DNA from: Comamonadaceae bacterium
Lineage (GTDB): Bacteria; Pseudomonadota; Gammaproteobacteria; Burkholderiales; Burkholderiaceae_C
Assembly: GCA_027490555.1 (NCBI GenBank)
Contig: JAIXXW010000127.1
Span: 1-10,928, forward strand
DNA: 10,928 bases
Direction: 5' to 3'
Shown: piece after piece, positions 1-5,313 of the stretch
Position numbering within the stretch: the stretch's first letter is position 1
How the letters are laid out: every line of letters starts with the position of its first letter
Made by a program: the position numbers and the translations under genes
The notes under the pieces: generated by a model
Database searches by the model: none
Told to the model about the DNA's origin: nothing
The model's input: only the letters and a program-made list of their open reading frames with translations

Positions 1-120
1 GGCATCCAAGAAATGGAAGACTACTACCTCGCAGCCGATGTGCTTGCGCGTGTCCGTCAAGGGAAAGAACAGGTCCATTCCGCTGCCGATGTGAGACGAG
101 ACCTTGGTCTGGACAATTGA
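1..120 (+). CDS. RelB-type antitoxin, C-terminal part only
   Basis: The reading frame is open from the first base and ends in TGA at 118-120, giving the last 39 residues. The stretch EMEDYYLAADVLARVRQG followed by a tail ending DVRRDLGLDN is typical of the C-terminal toxin-wrapping segment of RelB/DinJ-type antitoxins. In that family an N-terminal ribbon-helix-helix domain binds the operator and the C-terminal helix neutralises RelE. The DNA-binding half lies left of the window, so intactness cannot be judged. The stop overlaps the relE remnant that begins at 104, the usual antitoxin-first arrangement. Since the partner toxin is broken, this gene is probably an orphan. The family call rests on tail similarity alone. 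Confidence 0.6.
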   Translation, partial: GIQEMEDYYLAADVLARVRQGKEQVHSAADVRRDLGLDN

Positions 121-233
121 ATACGCCGATACGGCCAAAGGTCAACTGCGCAAGCTAGACAAACAGACCACTCAGACGGCGCTTTGGCGTCCTTGTGGTG
201 CAGGTTGGAAACCGGCGCGAGATTTACCGATAG
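104..233 (+). pseudogene. relE toxin with internal deletion and frameshift
   Basis: RelE-family toxins are small mRNA interferases. Here a TTG start at 104 gives MVWTIEYADTAKGQLRKLDK, a clear RelE N-terminus, readable to about base 170. The same frame then runs into unrelated sequence and stops at 242-244. In another frame, bases 189-233 encode VLVVQVGNRREIYR and a TAG stop, which is the canonical RelE C-terminal strand and tail. The two ends are therefore present in order, but the central 50 or so residues expected in a family member of about 85-90 residues are missing and the frame is shifted. The lost part would include most of the core sheet, so a working toxin is very unlikely. The start overlaps the end of the RelB-type gene. 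Confidence 0.7.
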
Positions 234-240
234 GCCCATC

Positions 241-399
241 ATGAACGCATACATGGTCGCATGGGTGGGCACGACCCAAAGCGTGGTGGCACGCATCGAA
301 AGTGGCAGGGGCACGCCATCCATGCGAACCGTCCAACGCTTTGCCAGCGCCGTAGGAGCGCGTGCCGTGTTGCGCATGGAGCCTTTGACGGCTGGATAA
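241..399 (+). pseudogene. XRE helix-turn-helix protein, truncated tail
   Basis: An ATG at 241 opens a 52-residue frame. From about residue 9 it reads VGTTQSVVARIESGRGTPSM and then RTVQRFASAVGA, the recognition helix and following helices of XRE/Cro-type antitoxins (HigA or HipB-like). The first helices of the domain, normally 15-30 residues before the VGTTQ turn, are absent. What precedes it (MNAYMVAW) does not resemble them. The most economical reading is a gene that lost an internal or N-terminal piece, like the adjacent relE. It begins 7 bases after the relE remnant's TAG, so both may once have been one operon. A short functional DNA-binding peptide cannot be excluded but would lack a complete HTH fold. 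Confidence 0.5.
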
Positions 400-535
400 G
401 CCCAATAAGATATGGCGCCGCTAAGGCGTCCGCGCACGCTGCGCATGATTCGAAACTTTCAAAAATGTTTCACGCGTGCGTAAGAGCATCAACTTACTTA
501 TGGCAAATTTTCATACGAACAGTTGACTATCCGGG

Positions 536-1411
536 TCAGGCGGCTGCTTTTTCTGTCAGTCTTTTGGGGCTAGCTCCTCCGTGCTGCGGCACCTCCAGTG
601 CCGGGTCTGAAATAAATAATTCAGCCCCCATGCGTTTAGTTTGGGCGGAATACAACAAGCTCATTCTGTAGGTCGGAAGTCCTGCATATAAAGCTTCGAT
701 TTCGGATGTGTCGTCATAGGTCAGCATCCAGCGGTGCTTCAGACGTCTTATCTGGCGGCTGAGCGATGCATGATCGCCTGGTTTGAAGTGGTTTATGTAA
801 AGTTCGCTGCCCTTGCCATAGTAGGGGGGATCGATGTTGATCAGTGCGCGTTCGGGCAGCAATTTATCCCACCGAGCCAAGCATAGGCGGGCATCTTCAT
901 TGCTGAGATGCACTACCGAACGATATCGCCCGATGCGCTCGATCTTGCGCATAAGCTCTTTTTTGTTGAAGCGGCAGTCCAACTTGTAATTGCCTGTCTG
1001 ATGTGTGCCGCCAATCACTCCCCCGTCAAGAATGCCGGATCGGTTTGTTCGATTCATATAAAGAGTGGCAAACGCTTTGTCTATGGGCTTGGCCAGAACA
1101 TCCTTAAATACTTTGCGCTGTCGTTGCCATTCTTCTAGAGTAAGAGAAGCGCATTCGATGCGCTCGCATAAGACCTCGGTGTGGTTCACGGCAGTATGCC
1201 AGAAGGCATAGACCGCAGGGTCGATGTCGTTCAGCCAGATCTCGCTGGCTTGTCCGCTGAAAAGCATTCGCCAGGCAATGCCTGCACCGCCCGCAAAAGG
1301 CTCGGCATAGTGCCCACCTTGTAGGTTGTTGCAGGTGAGCAAGGAGCTTACAAATGGAGCAAGTTGAGTCTTGCCGCCGGGGTAACGCATAGGCGAATCG
1401 GTTACTGGCAT
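536..1411 (-). CDS. D12-class DNA adenine N6-methyltransferase
   Basis: The 291-residue product should transfer a methyl group from S-adenosylmethionine to the N6 of adenine in a short target. In order it shows RYPGGK (residues 9-14, the Dam-family N-terminal signature), the SAM-binding motif I EPFAGGAGIA (37-46), the NRTNRSGI segment (120-127) typical of D12 enzymes, and the catalytic motif IV DPPYYGKG (194-201). Length and motif order match the Dam/DpnM group. The target site cannot be read from sequence. The ATG at 1411 is used, as the alternative ATG at residue 8 would sit almost on the RYPGGK motif. Neither has a strong ribosome-binding site. The gene lies 68 bases downstream of the ParB-like gene on the same strand and is probably its operon partner. 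No cognate nuclease gene is intact here, so it may be an orphan methylase or part of a decayed restriction-modification system. Confidence 0.9.
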   Translation of the reverse strand: MPVTDSPMRYPGGKTQLAPFVSSLLTCNNLQGGHYAEPFAGGAGIAWRMLFSGQASEIWLNDIDPAVYAFWHTAVNHTEVLCERIECASLTLEEWQRQRKVFKDVLAKPIDKAFATLYMNRTNRSGILDGGVIGGTHQTGNYKLDCRFNKKELMRKIERIGRYRSVVHLSNEDARLCLARWDKLLPERALINIDPPYYGKGSELYINHFKPGDHASLSRQIRRLKHRWMLTYDDTSEIEALYAGLPTYRMSLLYSAQTKRMGAELFISDPALEVPQHGGASPKRLTEKAAA

Positions 1412-1479
1412 GGGGTGATGTCGTCAGAAAAACAGCCTTGGCAGCTAGTGCTTTTGTAGGTCATTGAGCATAGCGCGGT

Positions 1480-2826
1480 TCAGGGAGTTGAAATAGCTGC
1501 CAGCATCAGCTCCACTGCATGTTCCCAGTTCGTCCATGCAAAAATAAGTGCGCGCCTATCCATGACCATTCCGGCGTGCACTGCTGCGCCAAGCGTGTGT
1601 AGGCTATGGCTGGAGTCCGTTTGGGATGCAGCCGTGCGCAGTGCCTTGAGTTTGGCTTGTTTTGAGCTTGGATCCAGCATCTGACTGCAGCGCCTGACCA
1701 GTGCCTGGTGATCTGAGATCGTGAATCCACGGTCTACTTTTTTGAGGTACAAGGTCATCACCCGCTCCACGAAGGCGCGTAGCAGATAGGCGTTGGCGAA
1801 TTCGTGCTGATCGATCGGCGTGCGTTGCATTTCGCGAAACAGCATTCGCAGATTTCTGTCCTCTGCATTACAAACGAAGCCCGTTGGTACCAAGTACTTT
1901 CTTTGGGCCGTATCAGGTTTGTTGCGCGGCTTGGTCGTGGTGCTCGCTTTGCCCGGTTTGGCCGCTGCAGGAACGGTCGGTGCATTCAGAGTGGTTCGAG
2001 GGCAGACGCCGCGATCTCTCAAGTCTCTTGCGTAAGTGGATCGATCCGTATCCTTGCTGCGTGAATTGACGCGCGGAAGGCTACCGTCTGTTGTCGGCAT
2101 TGCATCGCGCAGGAAGTGTTGCAGTGCGGCGTCTACTTCGGCGGAGTCGTGTGTGAACACCAGATCTTTGTGATGCCCTAGCCCGAGCGCAGCGCGTACC
2201 TCTCGGTTCTTTAGGTAGCGTGTAAGTGTAGTGATTGCTGGCGGCTTGTGGTCCCCAAGCCATTTGCCTTGCTGGGCACGATCCAGAACCGCCAATGCCA
2301 ACTGGTTGGCCCCTCCTTCGATTGCTGCTCGCTCCTTTTGCTTGGCATTCCAGGCGCGAAGGCCTTGTCCGTCTTGCGGGCCGAGGTGACGCAAATCCAC
2401 CCAGTGTTTGGCTTGCTCCTTGGTGCCAAAGTTCACCACATCGATTTTCGTGGGCAGGGTGATTTGCTTGGCGAGTTCGCGCATCAATGCACGCCCCTGT
2501 AGAGTGGGGGCGCGGTCTGGGTCATTTAGAAGTAACAGGGCACACATGCGTCGATTTCCTTCTACCGCAATGAAATGTCCCGGGTTACCCGGCATAGGAA
2601 TGACGCCAATGCGATCTAGTGGGCTAATGGCGCCGTGCTCTACGATGTCACGTGCCAGCGCTTCTACCTTTTCGTGGGTGTAGAGCTGCTCGATGGCGGT
2701 CATTTCGTTTTCCACCGGTTCGTGGCGGTAGTTCTCCAGGTCAAGATGCAGCCTGACCAGATCTACGCTTATGGTTTCCCATTGGTTTGTGGCGGATTTA
2801 ATGACCTGCCGCTTATTTGAGGGCAT
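1480..2826 (-). CDS. ParB/Srx-fold N-terminal domain protein
   Basis: This 448-residue protein has a ParB/sulfiredoxin-type domain near residues 18-145. Its key motif is VEGNRRMCAL (88-97), equivalent to the nucleotide-contacting box of ParB proteins, and it follows a segment with alternating strand and helix patterns including EALARDIVEHGAISPL. A hydrophilic, Lys/Thr/Pro-rich linker spans about 280-310. A helical C-terminal domain (about 315-445) contains RNLRMLFREM and AYLLRAFVERVM. There is no recognisable HTH or centromere-binding domain, so it is unlikely to be a chromosome-partitioning ParB. Proteins of this general plan are found beside DNA methyltransferases in defence or mobile regions, but their function is not established. 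The ATG at 2826 is preferred to the TTG at 2847 because AAGGGG lies 10 bases upstream. Its 5' end overlaps the tail of the MmeI remnant by 14 bases. Confidence 0.75.
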   Translation of the reverse strand: MPSNKRQVIKSATNQWETISVDLVRLHLDLENYRHEPVENEMTAIEQLYTHEKVEALARDIVEHGAISPLDRIGVIPMPGNPGHFIAVEGNRRMCALLLLNDPDRAPTLQGRALMRELAKQITLPTKIDVVNFGTKEQAKHWVDLRHLGPQDGQGLRAWNAKQKERAAIEGGANQLALAVLDRAQQGKWLGDHKPPAITTLTRYLKNREVRAALGLGHHKDLVFTHDSAEVDAALQHFLRDAMPTTDGSLPRVNSRSKDTDRSTYARDLRDRGVCPRTTLNAPTVPAAAKPGKASTTTKPRNKPDTAQRKYLVPTGFVCNAEDRNLRMLFREMQRTPIDQHEFANAYLLRAFVERVMTLYLKKVDRGFTISDHQALVRRCSQMLDPSSKQAKLKALRTAASQTDSSHSLHTLGAAVHAGMVMDRRALIFAWTNWEHAVELMLAAISTP

Positions 2827-3049
2827 GTTGTGTATTCCCCTTGCCAATTAGCTGGTGGGCGACATTTCTAGTACCACCCTGATTTTTGACATGCAGCTCG
2901 AAGGTGGCCACCCGCTTGTTGGTGATGCCAAAGATCTCAAAGAAGTCGATCCAGAACGGCTTGGCCTGGCTGTTTTCGTTGCAGGCGTCGGCCCAGGTCT
3001 TGCTAAAAAGCAATGCCCTGGATTTGATTTCGTTCCAATTAAGACCCAT
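2813..3049 (-). pseudogene. MmeI-type restriction-modification protein, N-terminal remnant
   Basis: The ATG at 3049 opens a 78-residue frame. Residues 1-59 (for example MGLNWNEIKSRALLFSKTWA, then PFWIDFFEIFGITNKRVATF) match the N-terminal domain of large MmeI-like proteins, single-chain methyltransferase/endonucleases usually of about 900 or more residues. Homology stops after ELHVKNQGG, near base 2873. The remaining 19 residues look random and end in TAA at 2813-2815, just inside the ParB-like gene. In intact members this point leads into the nuclease core motif, so nuclease, methyltransferase and specificity domains are all gone, consistent with a large deletion. It heads the minus-strand operon with the ParB-like and methyltransferase genes, so its promoter may now drive them. 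Confidence 0.65.
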
Positions 3050-3055
3050 TTGGTA

Positions 3056-3068
3056 CTCACAATGTGAG
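3056..3068. promoter_or_regulatory. 13-bp palindrome before the MmeI remnant
   Basis: CTCACAATGTGAG is a perfect inverted repeat with 6-bp arms and a single central base. It ends 6 bases upstream of the MmeI-remnant ATG (minus strand). A one-base centre makes an RNA hairpin unlikely to be the main purpose, so a dimeric repressor operator controlling the restriction-modification operon, as with controller proteins, is a reasonable guess. No controller gene is visible in the window. Confidence 0.35.
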
Positions 3069-3170
3069 ACCGGATGTTAATGGAAAGTACTCTTAAAATT
3101 TCATTGGGTAGTTCTATTTGAAGCACTTGATGGGCCGTGATGGGCGCCATCGGTTGAATCCGCTTCTGAA

Positions 3171-3227
3171 TTGACAAACGCTCGGGTCGCAATCAGACTA
3201 GATAACTGACTAGTTGAGGGGGTTGAG
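3171..3227 (+). promoter_or_regulatory. Probable promoter, operator and RBS of the Phd/PIN pair
   Basis: A consensus -35 box TTGACA is at 3171-3176. The -10 is unclear: AGACTA at 3195-3200 has an 18-base spacer but fits the consensus poorly. Overlapping it, ACTAG (3197-3201) is inverted at CTAGT (3210-3214), a plausible binding site for an autoregulating Phd-type antitoxin. GAGGGGG at 3216-3222 lies 5 bases before the ATG at 3228 and is a strong ribosome-binding site. Confidence 0.4.
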
Positions 3228-3485
3228 ATGCACAGATGGCCAGTACAAGACGCCAAAGCGCGTTTCAGTGAATTTTTGGAGGCATGCCTGGCCGAAGGGC
3301 CTCAGATGGTGACTCGGCGCGGTGCCGAAGCTGCCGTGCTGGTGCCGGTGCAGGAGTGGCGACGCATGCAGTCGGCCGCACGTCCTTCCCTCAAGCAACT
3401 GCTGTTGTCTGATCAGGCGCGTGCCGACATGGTCGTGCCGCCGCGAGGGCAAACCAAACGGCGGCCTGTGGAGCCGATGCTTTGA
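3228..3485 (+). CDS. Phd/YefM-type antitoxin
   Basis: This 85-residue protein begins MHRWPVQDAKARFSEFLEAC, the usual start of the Phd/YefM fold (W-x-hydrophobic-x-A-K-x-x-F/L). It continues with a strand-turn-strand MVTRRGAEAAVLVPVQEW, the RRG...AVLVP pattern of that family. The N-terminal part binds operator DNA as a dimer. The less conserved C-terminal tail from about residue 52, basic and proline-rich, should bind and block the PIN toxin. It has a good ribosome-binding site (GAGGGGG, 5 bases before ATG). Its stop overlaps the toxin start in a TTGA junction, giving translational coupling. Pairing of a Phd-type antitoxin with a PIN toxin is common. Confidence 0.88.
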   Translation: MHRWPVQDAKARFSEFLEACLAEGPQMVTRRGAEAAVLVPVQEWRRMQSAARPSLKQLLLSDQARADMVVPPRGQTKRRPVEPML

Positions 3486-3898
3486 CGCAGCGGTTTGTGT
3501 TGGACACCAATGTGGTGTCTGAGTTGCGCAAGCCGCGCCCGCACGGCGGCGTGGTGGCTTGGCTGCAGTCACTCGAGGACGCTCAGATTTACCTGTCGGC
3601 GGTGACGCTGGGCGAAATCCAGGCGGGCATCGAGATGACGCGTGACCAAGACCCCGACAAGGCCCAGCAAATTGAAGACTGGCTGGTCTTGGTGGCGGGC
3701 GCGTACAACGTTTTGCCGATGGACGCGGCAGCATTCACCGCGTGGGCCAAATTGATGCACCGCAAGTCGGACACTTTGTATGAGGACGCCATGATCGCCG
3801 CCACTGCCAAGGTGCATGGATTGACCGTGGCCACGCGGAATGTGGCGGATTTTGAGGCGCTGGGGGTGGCGGTGTTCAACCCGTTTGCGCCGGTGTAG
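3482..3898 (+). CDS. PIN-domain toxin (VapC/FitB type)
   Basis: This 138-residue PIN-domain ribonuclease should cleave RNA (tRNA or rRNA in studied VapC toxins). Metal-binding acidic residues are in place: D8 in FVLDTNVVSELRKP, E45 in SAVTLGEIQAG, D102 in LYEDAMIAATA, and N120/D123 in TRNVADF. Length is normal for the family. The start is TTG at 3482, overlapping the antitoxin stop by 4 bases, with GGAG at 3470-3473 placed 8 bases upstream. No in-frame ATG exists near this point. The weak start codon and overlap fit antitoxin-first control of dose. The last few codons (PFAPV, near 3882-3894) recur without the gene at 4884-4896 as part of the segment duplication downstream. All catalytic positions are intact, so it is likely active. 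Confidence 0.9.
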   Translation: MTQRFVLDTNVVSELRKPRPHGGVVAWLQSLEDAQIYLSAVTLGEIQAGIEMTRDQDPDKAQQIEDWLVLVAGAYNVLPMDAAAFTAWAKLMHRKSDTLYEDAMIAATAKVHGLTVATRNVADFEALGVAVFNPFAPV

Positions 3899-3966
3899 TT
3901 GTCCCTTCAGCCCCTTTGGGCGCAGACCCTAAGCCGCGCCCAATCGCAGCCCTCAGCCCACGCCTT

Positions 3967-4167
3967 ATCGCCCACGGGGTGGGCTCCCACAGGGGGGCAG
4001 TTGTGTGGGAGCGCACCCTTTGCGCGATGGTTTTCGGGGGGACAGTTGTGTGGGAGCGCACCCTGTGCGCGATGGTTTTCGGGGTGCAGTTGTGTGGGAG
4101 CGCACCCTGTGCGCGATGGTTTTGTGGGCGTGTGTCACGCCCAATCGCCCACGGGGTGGGCTCCTAC
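3967..4167. repeat. REP palindrome cluster 1 (five units)
   Basis: The gene-free stretch 3899-4183 is filled mainly by REP-like palindromes. Three forward units (4004-4030, 4049-4075, 4093-4119) read TGTGGGAG followed by a GCGCAC/GTGCGC stem-loop and end CGATGG. They are flanked by two inverted units (3967-3991 and 4144-4167) built on a GCCCAC/GTGGGC stem. The order is inverted, forward x3, inverted. Forward units sit about 45 bases apart, with linkers containing CAGT. The first forward unit has a mismatch (CCCTTTGCGC) that shortens its stem. The cluster lies between the converging 3' ends of the PIN toxin and higA, a usual position for REPs, and may act as a transcript-end stabiliser or terminator. 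No RAYT transposase is visible. Confidence 0.85.
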
Positions 4168-4183
4168 GGGACATGCTCTGGGC

Positions 4184-4249
4184 TCAGCCAAATTCCCGAA
4201 ATCCCTTGAGCGCTGGCAGCGGCGCGAAGTTGGCCTCGCGCTTTTGCTG
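4184..4249 (-). pseudogene. 3' fragment of the crotonase gene
   Basis: Read on the minus strand this segment encodes the last 21 residues of the crotonase at 5248-6099, including FAPLPALKGFREFG and the TGA stop (4184-4186). It differs from the intact copy at two bases, both in third codon positions and both silent (an Ala and a Pro codon). Homology ends sharply at 4249/4250, after which comes the higA 3' flank. It has no start and is not a gene. It marks the right edge of repeat copy 1. Confidence 0.85.
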
Positions 4250-4267
4250 AAAGTCTGTCGATGCCGA

Positions 4268-4543
4268 TCAAGCTGCGAAGCGCTCAATCTTTGGACGTTT
4301 GACACTGCCCGCTTGGTAAAGGTCATATTGCATTTGCATGCCTGCCCACATTTCGGCGCTGGTGCCGAAGGCTTGCGCGAGGCGGTAGGCCATGTCTGCA
4401 GAAATCCCGGATGCGCCAGACACCACACGCGAGAGCGTGACACGGTTGACGCCCAGCCTGACAGCGGCTTCGGTGATGGTGATGTCACCCAGATATTCCC
4501 GAAGGACTTCCCCTGGATGCGGGGGGTTGTGCATGCGAGTCAT
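4268..4543 (-). CDS. higA: HigA-type antitoxin (XRE family)
   Basis: This 91-residue antitoxin begins MTRMHNPPHPGEVLREYL, the standard HigA opening. A helix-turn-helix covers about residues 21-46 (ITITEAAVRLGVNRVTLSRV) and is followed by SGISADMAYRLAQAFGTS, the usual dimerisation and toxin-facing helices. It should neutralise HigB and repress the operon. The ATG at 4543 lies 7 bases after the higB stop. A second ATG at 4534 is possible, and longer in-frame extensions would run into higB coding sequence. There is no strong Shine-Dalgarno sequence, so translation is probably coupled to higB. The C-terminus VKRPKIERFAA is complete. Confidence 0.92.
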   Translation of the reverse strand: MTRMHNPPHPGEVLREYLGDITITEAAVRLGVNRVTLSRVVSGASGISADMAYRLAQAFGTSAEMWAGMQMQYDLYQAGSVKRPKIERFAA

Positions 4544-4550
4544 GACGGTC

Positions 4551-4829
4551 TTAGTGATAGTCGAGGTAATCCACAAGCACAGCGTCCGTTCCTTCGAACA
4601 TGAACACCATGCGCCAGTTGCCATTGACGGTGATGGCCCAATGACCTTTCAAGTCGCCCTTGAGGGGGTGCAGTCCCCATGCCGGCGCCGAGAGGTCTTC
4701 GGGCTTGACCGCTTGATCAAGAGCCGCCAACTGAAGACGCAGCCTGGCAGCGTGCGCAGCCTGAATGCCTGCTTTGCTGCCGGTCTCGAAAAAGCGCTGT
4801 AGGCCCTTGTGACGAAATGTCTTGATCAT
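4551..4829 (-). CDS. higB: HigB-type toxin (RelE/ParE superfamily)
   Basis: This 92-residue toxin matches the HigB/GraT group of ribosome-dependent mRNA interferases. The diagnostic features are MIKTFRHKGLQRFFETGSKA at the N-terminus, the middle LHPLKGDLKGHWAITVNGNW (53-72), and the ending VLVDYLDYH with the conserved C-terminal D-Y-H. Length is normal and the chain is intact. The toxin precedes its antitoxin, as is usual for higBA. The ATG at 4829 has no purine-rich ribosome-binding site. The best promoter ends at 4839, implying a leader of only a few bases. The module sits inside a duplicated REP segment, suggesting it arrived as an insert. Confidence 0.93.
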   Translation of the reverse strand: MIKTFRHKGLQRFFETGSKAGIQAAHAARLRLQLAALDQAVKPEDLSAPAWGLHPLKGDLKGHWAITVNGNWRMVFMFEGTDAVLVDYLDYH

Positions 4830-4838
4830 TTCAGGCGC

Positions 4839-4867
4839 ATTGTAGTGTGTAGCGCTTCGGACTACAA
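4839..4867 (-). promoter_or_regulatory. higBA promoter with overlapping inverted repeat
   Basis: On the minus strand TTGTAG (4867-4862) and TACAAT (4844-4839) are separated by exactly 17 bases, a good sigma-70 promoter. The same bases form an inverted repeat, TTGTAGT (4840-4846) and ACTACAA (4861-4867), spaced by 14 bases. A HigA dimer bound there would cover the -35 and -10 boxes, the autoregulation expected for this family. The predicted start point lies 1-4 bases before the higB ATG. Confidence 0.65.
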
Positions 4868-4873
4868 CACGAA

Positions 4874-5313
4874 GGTGTCAAAGCGTTTGCGCCGGTTTCG
4901 GTGTCCCTTCGCCGCTTTCGACGCAGACCCTATGCCGCGCCTTATCGCCCACGGGGTGGGCTCCCACAGGGGGCAGATCTGTGGGAGCGCACCCTGTGCG
5001 CGATGGCTTTCAGGGGGGCAGTTGTGTGGGAGCGCACCCTGTGCGCGATGGCTTTCATGGCGTGTGCTGCGCCCAATCGCCCACGGGTGGGCTCCTACAG
5101 GGGGCAGTTGTGTGGTAGCGCACCCTGTGCGCGATGGTTTTCGGGGGGGGCAGATCTGTGGGAGCGCACCCTGTGCGCGATGGCTTTCATGGCGTGTGCC
5201 GCGCCCAATCGCCCACGGGGTGGGCTCCTACGGGAAATGCACTGGGCTCAGCCAAATTCCCGAAATCCCTTGAGCGCTGGCAGTGGTGCGAAGTTGGCCT
5301 CGCGCTTTTGCTG
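4874..5313. repeat. Long direct repeat, copy 2 (right of higBA)
   Basis: This is the counterpart of 3871-4249 in the same orientation. It starts with a degenerate match to the end of the PIN toxin gene (GTGTCAAAG, then CGTTTGCGCCGGT at 4884-4896), continues through REP cluster 2, and ends inside the intact crotonase gene at 5313. Beyond 5313 only this copy continues into the crotonase coding sequence. At the left edge only copy 1 continues into the PIN toxin gene. The likely ancestral order is therefore toxin, REP cluster, crotonase, with higBA added later together with a duplicated flank. Confidence 0.75.
4944..5231. repeat. REP palindrome cluster 2 (seven units)
   Basis: The gene-free stretch 4868-5247 between the higB promoter and the crotonase stop holds seven REP-like units. 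Forward units are at 4980-5006, 5025-5051, 5111-5137 and 5157-5183. Inverted units are at 4944-4968, 5076-5099 and 5208-5231. The order is inverted, forward x2, inverted, forward x2, inverted, as if an inverted-forward-forward block had been duplicated. Two forward units follow AGATCT and the other two follow AGTTG, alternating within the blocks. The unit at 5111 has GGTAG instead of GGGAG, and the one at 5076 lacks one loop G. Stems are GCGCAC/GTGCGC (forward) and GCCCAC/GTGGGC (inverted). Confidence 0.87.

Larger units (their letters stand above)
3871..4249. repeat. Long direct repeat, copy 1 (left of higBA)
   Basis: This segment runs from the last codons of the PIN toxin, through REP cluster 1, to a 66-base copy of the crotonase 3' end. 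It aligns with 4874-5313 in the same order and orientation. Matching landmarks are CGTTTGCGCCGGT (3882-3894 and 4884-4896), the CGCAGACCCTA stretch, the REP units, and the crotonase tail (4184-4249 and 5248-5313). The left portion has diverged more, at roughly four in five bases alike by eye. The crotonase tail differs at two bases. Copy 1 carries an extra 20 or so bases near 3940-3960 and fewer REP units. The two copies bracket higBA exactly. Confidence 0.75.

Noticed and set aside
432..497. Hairpins GCGCA/TGCGC and GTAAG/CTTAC in the 400-535 gap as terminators
   Set aside because: Stems are only 5 bp with no T-tract. Nothing else recognisable was found in this gap.
3899..4603. Plus-strand open frame of 234 codons across REP cluster 1
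   Set aside because: Its sequence is translated REP units (repeated CGSAPCARW-type peptides) and then the antisense of higA. It has no ribosome-binding site.
3967..5231. Regularly spaced repeats at about 45 bases resembling a CRISPR array
   Set aside because: Units occur in both orientations, are internally palindromic, and the intervening 17-18 bases are near-identical linkers rather than unique spacers. No cas gene is present. They fit REP elements.
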